DNA from: Rutpela maculata | Taxonomy: Eukaryota; Arthropoda; Insecta; Coleoptera; Cerambycidae | DNA length: 64,000 nucleotides | NCBI GenBank assembly: GCA_936432065.2 | Contig: OW386292.2 | Coordinates: 136,043,460-136,107,459 of the forward strand | Direction: 5' to 3' | Shown: one piece after another, positions 55,391 to 64,000 of the stretch | Layout of the letters: each line of letters begins with the position of its first letter | Numbering within the stretch: the first letter of the stretch is position 1 | Made by a program: the position numbers and the translations under genes | Notes under the pieces: model-generated | The model's input: only the letters and a program-made list of their open reading frames with translations | Told to the model about the DNA's origin: nothing | The model's database searches: none

Positions 55391-56239
55391 CTAAGACAAA
55401 CACAAAAAATCAGTTATAGAATAAAAACATTTATTTAACAAAAATTCTTTTAGTTTAATTTTAAACAACCGCTCATTCCTAATAAGTTTTAATTTGTCCG
55501 GTAACAAGTTAAAAAACTTTGGCCCTGAACAATAAGGAGATTTAGACGTTATTTTTAGTTTAGCAAAGGGAACATGAAAATTGTTTTTTTGTCTCATATT
55601 TGCACTATGATACTGGCTATTTAATATAAAATTTTCTTTATTTTTAAAAACGTGTGCATTTCAAAGAAGTATACACTTGGTAAAGTTAAAATTTTATAAT
55701 TTTTAAAAATTTCCTTACAACTATGAGTATTTGAAACCCCAGCAATACACCTTAAAACACGTTTTTGGCCAATAAAAACATGAGACGCAAAAATGGAATT
55801 CCCCCAGAAGCAGACACCATATCGTAAGCAAGATTCAACTTGTGCGTAATATAAACAAATAAGTTGTTCTGTACATAGCACCGTTCTTATATTCCTAAAT
55901 AAATATGTAATGGAGGCAAGCTTTGAAACAACAGCTTCACATTGAAATTTCCAGTTAAGACTTTTATCTAAGTGTAAACCTAAAAATTTGACAGTTTCTA
56001 ATTCAGTACATAAAGGAGTATCATTTATATTAAAATTTAACAGTTTACACTCTTTTTGATTGTTATGAAATCTTAACACCTGAGTTTTTTCTACGTTAAA
56101 ATATAATAAATTTTGGGAAAACCATCCACTTAGCTTATTAAATAAACTTACAATTGAGTTCTAAGCATTCATCTATTTTATTTGAAACAATTAAAGAGGT
56201 GTCATCAGCATACATCGTAAAGTGAGTATTAAATGAGAA
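55391..56239 (-). pseudogene. Jockey-like LINE, 3' part with intact YADD box
   Basis: On the minus strand an intact catalytic YADD-TSLIV segment lies at about 56190-56220. Two stops follow, then an ORF (56079-55621) with ETVKFLGLHLDKSLNW, YYAQVESCLRYGVCFWG and FIGQKRVLRCI, then a further ORF (55597-55391) with the typical LINE C-terminus (GPKFFNLLPDKLK). The upstream half continues at 58806-59048, across an inserted element. Confidence 0.75.
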
Positions 56240-58805
56240 CCCAAGGAACAATTTAAAAGTCATTTGGACTTGAGGAGGTTTTAAGAAAGGTTTGTCAGGG
56301 TTAGGAAATAGTCATGTGCTTTATTGATGTTGTAGTTAGGCTTCAAGTATACTTGCTCTTAATAGTAAGTTTTAAAGCATTCTGTAAGACCCAATTATAA
56401 AGCTAATTTGCTTCCAGGATAATATGTATTTGTAATGGATTTATCATAACCTACATAAAACTCTCCATAAAGCTAATTAGTTTTATGAACGTCTTAAATT
56501 CCATTTAGATTTAAAGAGGCTTTAAATTATTCTTTATGGTTTTAACATATTTGCAATAAATGCATTTTAAATCCTTTTTAAAACTAGACATTTTCAATGC
56601 CTATTAGTACTTATTAAAGGCCATTACAAAACTAGACTCTTAAAACATCCTTGATAAATGTTGTGATGAAACCGTTATTAAGAAAAAAAGGCCTCTATAA
56701 ATCTAAAAGGCAAATTTTAATTCCATAAAACACTTTCCAAAACCTCAATAAAACATTTATTATAAAAATAATAAACAATATGTCTGCCTGAAGTGTCGTT
56801 GATGCATGTGTGTGTGTGTGTGTGTGTTAATTAAAAGCATTTCATGACTTACTGATGTGTAATTAAGTCTTTTTTGGAAAGGTGGAAGAAAATAAAAAAT
56901 AGTGGCCATTTTAAAAGGACTGTTAAAACACACACACATACAAATTATTTTTGAGGTTAAGTCTTGAGTTTTTTGTATCAAATGTCAACGTCCCAAACGT
57001 TGTATTACAGCTTTTATCAAGTCAATGTGATCTTCACCAAGTGCATTTGCATTTTTGTAAGGAAGGGATTATTTGTGATAGTATACAAAAAGACTAAAAG
57101 GGCTTCATTTAGAGTAAACGTTCTAGGTCATTACCATAATTAGAATATATAGTTTAATGAGAGGACCAGTGTTGCCAGATCAAAATTTTAAAAGTTATCA
57201 GACGACGCTTTAAAAAGTTACTAAATCTTACTAAAATTTCACTACATTTGAAATTAAAACTCTCATCTTTAATTTTCAAAAGTTGTAGTGTCTGTAGGAC
57301 ACGTAATTTTCTTGAGCTCTCTGAGCACAGCATAGCTTTGAGCGTCCTCTATCTGTTTATTTCGTTGCCAGACTTCGTACTCTGTATTGTATTAAATGGT
57401 TTGTAACTAGAAAGTACTGTTTGTCTACGAGACGCTAGAAGGCAACGAGCTCAGGCTATTCGATTGTAGCGATTCATGGTCAATAAACTATACGGTTACC
57501 TCAATTAGCAGCTTTTAGACGAGAGAGACGCACGGAGCGGGGAATCGAATGAAAGATATTCTGTTAGGGTCTACAGCCTACGTCAGCTGTAGACACTACA
57601 GGCATCATTGTCTGTGTCTTTTGCACGGAAATCAGATATGTCTGTCTCTTTCATTCGATTCCCCGCTCCGCGCGTCTCTCTCGTCTAAGAGCTGTTGATC
57701 GAGGTAACCGTAGAGTTTACTGACCGTGGTAGCGATTAATGTGAACAGTTCTGTATTAAATGGATTGCAACTAGAATTTAATGTTTGTCTACCTACCAGT
57801 AGAGGGCAATAAATTGGATGATTCAAAAATCATTAAAAATGGGCATTTTCATAAAAGTTTCCACTAAAGCACTAGATTTTAAAAAAATCACCAGATCTAA
57901 TAAAATTTCACTAGACCTGGCAACACTGGAGAGTACTGTAAAATGACAATTAGGTTTTTAGTTGGCCGGCCATGTTTTTCTTGTTATACAAAAATATTCA
58001 AGGTCAACCTCACAATTATAATTATCAATAATTATCACTTTTTTATTAGCAAATTAAGGTAGAATTACAAGAAACGACTGAAAATAACCGTGGGAACCGA
58101 GAAGCAGCTCACTTTTTTAAATTTGCTGATTACGTGTGTCTATGCAAATTTTGTATGGATATTAAAATCATTATTATTTCTGAGGGGCTCTTGTTTTTTG
58201 GGCCTTTCTTATGTAGTTTTAACGATAAACTGCCGTTGGTTTTAATTTTTTTGTCATACCTGATGGCTTTTTATTACCTTTTAAATCGGCCTTAGAGAGG
58301 TTATAGTGCTCTACGCTTTATACATTTCAAATTCCATTTTATCTTCAATAAGTCTGATGGTGTGTTTGCTTAAATCAGTTTAGAAAAAACAAATGCTATA
58401 ATAAAATTATTTAGATTCCTTCGTGGACATTCTTATAGCTTCTCAGTTCTAATATGGACTTATAAGAGTTTTAAAAACCAGTTTTAAGGTAGCCTTCTAG
58501 GTGTTTTCTAGAAATGCAGGAAGCTAATAGAAAAGCTTTTGACAGCTTTAAAATAGGTTTTAAGAAAGGTTTTAAAACGGCCCGAACAAGGTTTTCAAGA
58601 GCAGCACCATGCCTCACTAAGGAGTTTTATGATGGAATTTAAAAAGGCCTTAACAACCTTCATAAGGGTGGGCCCTTTTAGTCTACAAGTCGCTTTATGA
58701 TGGTATTAAGGATATTGTTACAGCAAAATAGATTTTTCAAGGCATTTTATAAATAGTTTTATAGCACCCTTGTATACATTTAAGAAACTAAAATTGTTCC
58801 TTGGG
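56240..58805. mobile_element. 2.57 kb TIR element splitting a LINE reverse transcriptase
   Basis: Inverted ends CCAAGGAACAATTT at 56241-56254 and AAATTGTTCCTTGG at 58791-58804. The frame of the LINE resumes on the other side without loss: SFP before and FSF...YADD after. The interior is made of degenerate ~100-bp repeats (TTTTAAAGCATT, AAAGGCCATTACAAAACTAG, GGCCTTTAAAAA-like) that run in opposite directions in the two halves, plus a nested palindrome. No transposase. Confidence 0.7.
57166..57929. mobile_element. Nested foldback with CCAGTGTTGCCAG ends
   Basis: CCAGTGTTGCCAGATC at 57166 and the inverse CCTGGCAACACTGG at 57916-57929. A strong inner palindrome pairs 57515-57560 with 57645-57690 (CGAGAGAGACGCACGGAGCG against CGCTCCGCGCGTCTCTCTCG). 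Both arms also carry ACTATACGGTTACCTC / GAGGTAACCGTAGAGT. Confidence 0.7.
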
Positions 58806-59048
58806 AAGGAATCTAACTCATTTACGTATAGTAAAAATGGTACAGGACCTAACACAGAACCTTGTGGGACTCCCAAGGTCAAATAAGACCATTCAGAGAT
58901 ACCCTGTCAAAACCATATATTAATTTTTATATTTTATACTAACACATTCTTTCCTATTTTGAAGAAAATTTTTAACCCAGCTTAGCGCTACTCTTCTTAT
59001 CCCATAATTATTTAATTTCGAGACTAATTTCTGATGGTCGATGCAATC
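58806..59048 (-). pseudogene. Jockey-like LINE, upstream RT part
   Basis: The minus strand gives HQKLVSKLNNYGIRRVALSW then NFLQNRKECV, a stop and frame breaks, then LGVPQGSVLGPVPFLLYVNE, the RT boxes that precede YADD. Together with 55391-56239 this is one LINE copy cut by the 56240-58805 element. The upstream end is abrupt beside a C-run at 59048-59055. Confidence 0.7.
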
Positions 59049-59055
59049 CCCCCCC

Positions 59056-59350
59056 TGGATCCGCCCTTGTTGCTAAGTTTAGACTCAGTCAGGACTAAAA
59101 CTCTAGATGTGGAATAATATCATCTAATACCCTTAATGATGATCCTGTGAAATCTTTAGGCATCTTTCTCTTAATAATGATCTATGTAAGCGATTATCAA
59201 CAAATATACTTCTTATAAGGCAGTTACAAAGTAAATTTAGTGGTAATTATTTAAGGATAGCTTCATTATTCTGTAGGGTAATACCTGCCATGCTCAGCTA
59301 GTGTTCATACTTCAGAAGAAAGCAGTACAGATTTTAGTTAAAGCCAAGTC
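59056..59350 (+). pseudogene. LINE RT C-terminal fragment (plus strand)
   Basis: Broken plus-strand frames end in VFILQKKAVQILVKAK (about 59307-59355), the conserved late-RT segment of Jockey-type LINEs (xxLQKKAVRxI). Earlier frames are decayed. It abuts the minus-strand LINE head to head. Confidence 0.55.
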
Positions 59351-59679
59351 TACGAATTGTGTAAACCAAGCATGCGAGCATGCATCAAAGCTTGCTCGCC
59401 AGTAACTGTTTATACGTGTAATATTTTTCTACTGCCAATATCTACTGGCGCCACTAAATCCATGCACGTATAAACCCGCTATAATATACATTTTCACGTC
59501 CTTCACTAATATTAAGTGGTGTGAATCAGTCTTCCTCTGTATTTTTCCCCCATATCTGCGTGTGAGTGTGATTATGTGTGTGTATATGAGTCTATTCACG
59601 CATCCGAGTTACATTTGCAAGATTCCAACAAATTACGGACCATGAAAACACGAAACATATTGCGACTTTCTAATGTGAC

Positions 59680-60110
59680 GGAAAATGGATTTTCTGGGAA
59701 CAACGCAGAAAACGTCCGTTCCAATTTTTTTTTTACGTATGTCTAAACCCTACCAATGATTTAATCATGGAAACAGACAGGTGGCGATACCTCGCGGGAA
59801 CCGCAAAAAATTACATTTTACAAATTCATTCACTCCCACGAGCAATGGTCAAATCGTCCGTTTTAATTTTTTCATGATTGTTTTGACCGGAAATTCTCAA
59901 ATTACACTGAAAATGGACGGGTCGCGATGACAAAATTTTCTACTTTCAAATTTATCGGTAAATTTTACAATTTTCTCTTCATTAGCCTCTTGCACAAGGC
60001 GGAAAATGTCCGTTCAAATTGTTATAGAGTTCCAGACACCGAACTTCAACACAAAAATCAGGACACGGACGTGTCGCGATAACAATTTCAGTCAATTTTT
60101 TTTACACGTT
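59680..60110. repeat. Three diverged ~150-bp tandem copies
   Basis: Each copy has a GTCCGTT(C/T)(C/T)AATTTTT core (about 59714, 59857, 60009) and a later GGTGGCGATACC / GGGTCGCGATGACAA / CGTGTCGCGATAACAA core (about 59780, 59920, 60067). Spacing ~143-152 bp. No ORF. Lies in gene B's intron close to the donor. Confidence 0.55.
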
Positions 60111-60306
60111 CATTATTGTTTTTCGATCGTTTGGCAACATTGAAGACTTCTGCCATAAAGAACTTTTTTCTTTATTTGAGTATAAACTGTCCGAAAAAGT
60201 TTGAAATTCTCACGTCGCAATGAGGCAGAAAATCCTGGTGGATGGCTCCCGTACTATTCCTTATTCAGTACCTACTTAACTTAGTTACCCAAGGAAGGAA
60301 TATTAC

Positions 60307-60830
60307 CTTTTCAAATCCTGTGGATCCATTTTTACTTTAATCTCTTCATCGATTAAACATTTTTGGTCCTCCAATTCTACAAAGTTTACATTCGTTTGTG
60401 AAATCTGGTTTGTTTCTTCCCCATGAAATTCTCGTTCAGTTTTAATTATATCATTTTTTTTGTCCTCCTCTTCACAGTTCAATCTATCTTCTGACCCAAA
60501 TAATACACTGTCAAATTTTTGATACTCCTCCATTTCCATAAAATCTTCTTTTTTAACTTCAACAAGCTCATCGACATTTTCTCGATTCATCAAGGATTTT
60601 CCTTCATTAACTTCATCAACAGTATTACCATCTTTACTCATCAATATATCACTCAATGCAGACCTTAAGTTATTGATCAAATCCGTTTTATCGTTTGTGA
60701 TATTGTGAGTTTCACATTCTTTTTTAATCTTTTCTTCACAAATTAAACAGCTTGTCAGAAACTGGTAATATTCCTCTAAATATCCATGGCAGAGAGTACA
60801 TATTATAGGTTTCCTGATACTAGTTAAATC
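60307..60830 (-). CDS. ZAD zinc-finger protein B, exon with ZAD second half and acidic linker
   Basis: Internal exon of gene B. The acceptor TTAACAG precedes 60830 and the donor AAG|GTAATA follows 60307; it ends in phase 2 as in gene A. It begins D-L-T-S-I-R-K-P-I-I-C-T-L-C, aligned residue for residue with gene A's D-L-S-V-T-E-K-P-V-I-C-V-P-C: the second Cys pair of the ZAD. A Tyr/Phe-rich helix and more Cys follow (C-L-I-C), then an acidic linker of about 120 residues with VKKE and IKTE SUMO-type motifs and a final KVKMDPQDLK. Its 5' partner with the first Cys pair is not seen up to 64000. ZADs dimerise, so A and B products could pair; that is inference. Confidence 0.85.
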
Positions 60831-60840
60831 CTGTTAACAA

Positions 60841-62409
60841 AAGCAAAAGAATCAGATTTAAGACAATCAGAAAATAAGAGAATAAAACGTCTATTAAATG
60901 TGCAGATGGTTGACATTGTCAAATAAACATTTTAAAAAAATAAGGAAATAGTAGAATTGACTTTTCTGTTAAGATTTCATGTAGCAAATAATCAAAAGCT
61001 TTTTGTTAGATTCAAGCATTAAGTATACAAGAGTTACCGCACAATCACCTAGTTTAGACAATATTCGTACAAAGGACACCGCACGTTTTGTAGGTAAATT
61101 GGTGGCCTGTCAAATTTGATGAATTTTTGTAGTTCAACTGATTCTGAACAATAAGTTCCTTTGCCAAAACTTCAAACATGGACAGTTTCTCCTATAGATG
61201 GCTCCGAAAACTGGACCTACCCCTCGATACTATACCACGATTTCTTAAAACTACTGCAATTATTGAAATGATAACTGCTGGAAATGAATAACCAGACTAT
61301 TTACCATTATTTGGTCTTAGATTGATGTGCCTGAACTTCCGGTTTTGCCAGAAGTGAAGTCAAATCACGTTTTTTCGAATGCACAACACCCGTTTTACTT
61401 CAATTTAATAATCATATACAGTAGTGGCATGTTAAAATATTGAGTCGATGCCAATGTAAGGTAGAAGAGAAGAGAAATGGACAAATAATATGCTGAAAAG
61501 AAAGAGATTTAACCTACACTGTTACCACTTTTCTCTCTAGCAACTTTTATTCGTCAAGATAATCCTTCCCCTTTTACTGAATTTTCTTTGTGATACATTT
61601 GCGTCAACTCATTCTGTTTCTGTCATTTCTTCGTAATTAGACAAAGACTATGTTTTGAGGACATGGATGAACTGGGGATAAAACAAACGGCACGCCCATA
61701 TTTGCCTGCCTGTTTAATTCAGACATCCGAACGGGAGGCGCGCACGTGTAGACTGTGGGAGGAGCTTCTGACCTGTTGCCGCCAAAGCATGCCGAGGTTT
61801 GACATTGGGGGAGATTGGGGAACGTAAATTATTTTACGCCATGTTAAAATACGCAGCATAAATCTAAATAGATTTAACAAATCATGATGTTTCTATAAAC
61901 TACTGTTAATTAAATTATTTTAACAAGAAACCAATTGCAAATAATGCCTTATTAATCAATAATTGGATTTGATCCGATTTCGCAATTTCTTTTTACCCCA
62001 CTTTATCCCATCACTGCAGAGTATTCGCTTCGACATCCCCACCTAAAATGACTGTGATCTGGAAAGGGGAGAAATCAGAAAGACAAGTACAACTGCTGTT
62101 TTCATCATAAACGTCTCAAGCTGTAGGAGGGACAATAAGAGAGGATAGAGGGCGGAACTCTTAACATACACAAGTGCTGGCATTGTCGTTATTATATCGC
62201 TCTCTTTCGCGTATATTATTTTGCTCTTTATATTTCACTCGTATCTTATTATGGGGATCGACCCAAGAACTTTCGCTGCCACTAGTGTATATAACTAGCT
62301 TTATAAAAATTCACTATCAGAGTAAATAAGTAACTATATGCATTAGCTAATCGAACATACTAGCTTAATACCGGGTACATCATAATCTTGGTACAAAACA
62401 AAGTTGATT
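60841..62409. other. Upstream intron or flank of gene B
   Basis: No exon found. Nothing resembles the first half of a ZAD on the minus strand. 61675-61805 is GC-richer (GGCGCGCACGTG, GGGGGAGATTGGGG) and could be regulatory or repeat-derived. Confidence 0.3.
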
Positions 62410-62938
62410 TTTACAATTAATTATTTTTTATTTATTTGCTTTTATCATGATTAGAGAATATTATTTAGGTATTATGCAAATCACAACTTACACACTTTTT
62501 TTTATTATGAAAATACCTACTTTCTGTATATTGTTGCCCTAATCTGGGCACGCTAATATACTAGTCAGGTAAATACTTTAAAACACTCATTATTGGAGAA
62601 TCAATCCAAACAACTACTCTTCTAGCTAATACTGACAAAGTATTGAATTACATGATAAGATTCTTAGCATTTTAAAGAACAAAAAATCATGTAATTCAAT
62701 ACTTCGTCAGTATTAGCTAGAGGAGTAGTTGTTTTGATTGATTCTCCAATAAGGAGTGTTTTAAAGTATTTACCTGACTAGTATATTAGCGTGCCCAGAT
62801 TAGGGCAACAATATACAAAAAGTAGGTATTTTCATAATAAATAAAAAGTGTGTAAGTTGTGATTTGCATAATACCTAAATAATATTCTCTAATCATGATA
62901 AAAGCAAATAAATAAAAAATAATTAATTGTACAAATAA
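62410..62938. repeat. Large inverted repeat at the start of a tandem array
   Basis: Arms of ~260 bp at 62410-62674 and 62688-62938 are near-exact inverses (TTGCCCTAATCTGGGCACGC against GCGTGCCCAGATTAGGGCAA) around a short centre. The right arm is the first unit of the array that follows. Confidence 0.8.
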
Positions 62939-64000
62939 ATCAAGAATAGGCTTGTAAATAATGAATGAATGTTTCTATACTCTACTGATGAGAACTAACT
63001 AGTTCGAAAAAACTTGTACAACTTTTCTAGAGTTTAAATAGAATGTATGGTTCAATAATTGTTGTAAATGACTGAATTTCAATAAATAATTTAAGTATTT
63101 TCAATATATTTTTTTGCCTTAAAATGACAGGAATCCTATCATGTAATTCAATACTTCGTCAGTATTAGCTAGAAGAGTAGTTGTTTTGACTGGTTTTCCA
63201 ATAATGAGTGTTTTAAAGTGTTTTCCTAAGTAGTATATTAGCGTGACCCAATTAAGGCACCAATATACAGAAAGTAGATAATTTCGTATTAAATAAAAAA
63301 GTATGAATGATTAAATTTGAATAAGTGATTTAAGTATTTTCAGTATATTTTTTTTCTTTAAAATGCTAAGAATCTTATCATGTAATTCAATACTTCGTCA
63401 GTATTAGCTAGAAGAGTAGTTGTTTTGATTGATTCTCCAATAATGAGTGTTTTAAAGTATTTACCTGACTAGTATATTAGCGTGCCCAGATTAGGGCAAC
63501 AATATACAGAAAGTAGGTATTTTCATAATAAATAAAAAGTGTGTAAGTTGTGATTTACATAATACCTAAATAATATTCTCTAATCATGATAAAAGCAAAT
63601 AAATAAAAAATAATTAATTGTAAAAATAAATCAAGAATAGGCTTGTAAATAATGAATGAATGTTTCTATACTCCACTGATGAGAACTAACTAGTTCGAAA
63701 AAACTTGTACAACTTTTATAGAGTTGAAATAGAATGTATGGTTCAATAATTGTTGTGAATGACTGAATTTCAATAAATAATTTAAGTATTTTCAATATAC
63801 TTTTTTGCCTTAAAATGCCAGGAATCCTATCATGTAATTCAATACTTCGTCAGTATTAGCTAGAAGAGTAGTTGTTTTGATTGGTTTTCCAATAATGAGT
63901 GTTTTAAAGTGTTTTCCTAAGTAGTATATTAGCGTGACCCGATTAAGGCACCAATATACAGAAAGTAGATAATTTCATATTAAATAAAAAAGTATGAATG
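62680..64000. repeat. Tandem array with alternating ~452- and ~238-bp units
   Basis: The marker ATCATGTAATTCAATACTTC lies at about 62687, 63138, 63377 and 63830, giving spacings of ~452, ~238 and ~453. Long units contain the extra ATTAATTGTAAAAATAAATC...TAGTTCGAAAAAACTTG part; short ones lack it. The ~691-bp dimer is therefore the higher-order repeat. It runs off the window end. Confidence 0.8.

Overview
The window looks like transposon-rich, AT-rich insect nuclear DNA. It carries ZAD-type C2H2 zinc-finger genes (an arthropod family), an env-bearing gypsy-type retrovirus with a tRNA-Ser primer site (the insect errantivirus pattern), Jockey/I-like LINEs, a 5S-rRNA-headed SINE and many hAT- and mariner-like foldback elements. 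A holometabolous insect, possibly a beetle, is a guess; nothing in the sequence fixes the species.

Only two host genes are supported. They are paralogues that point towards each other from the two ends of the window. Gene A (+) has exons 528-1138 and 8905-9568; gene B (-) has exons 60830-60307 and 54894-54147. Both start in the second half of a ZAD domain, run through an acidic linker, share a phase-2 intron placed just before the same LPQPEVTTR stretch, and end in six or seven C2H2 fingers. Both 5' ends, with the first half of the ZAD, are not visible here. The roughly 44.6 kb between their 3' ends, and both introns, are almost entirely mobile DNA.

Layout: 1.1-8.9 kb, gene A intron with foldbacks, a TIR element, a broken LINE and a THAP-bearing P-like relic. 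9.9-15.4 kb, a LINE split by a TIR element that itself contains a SINE and a second LINE. 15.9-25.4 kb, a palindromic tandem array with a conserved module, split by a hAT-like element and a ~5.9 kb insertion that carries a foldback and a SINE. 25.9-31.9 kb, a string of foldbacks with SINE and LINE fragments. 31.9-39.4 kb, a region bounded by inverted subterminal repeats, holding a 5.3 kb palindrome of ~600-bp tandem units. 40.5-44.0 kb, a giant hAT-like foldback with two nested palindromes. 44.4-52.9 kb, a structurally complete errantivirus (LTR-gag-pol-env-LTR). 53-60.8 kb, gene B with an intron full of LINE pieces, one of them split by a 2.5 kb TIR element. 62.4-64 kb, an inverted repeat leading into a tandem array.

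The most original observations are the family of palindromic tandem-array elements that abut the same ~145-bp module at two loci, the convergent ZAD-ZNF pair, and the upstream leader exon that supplies the env start codon of the retrovirus.
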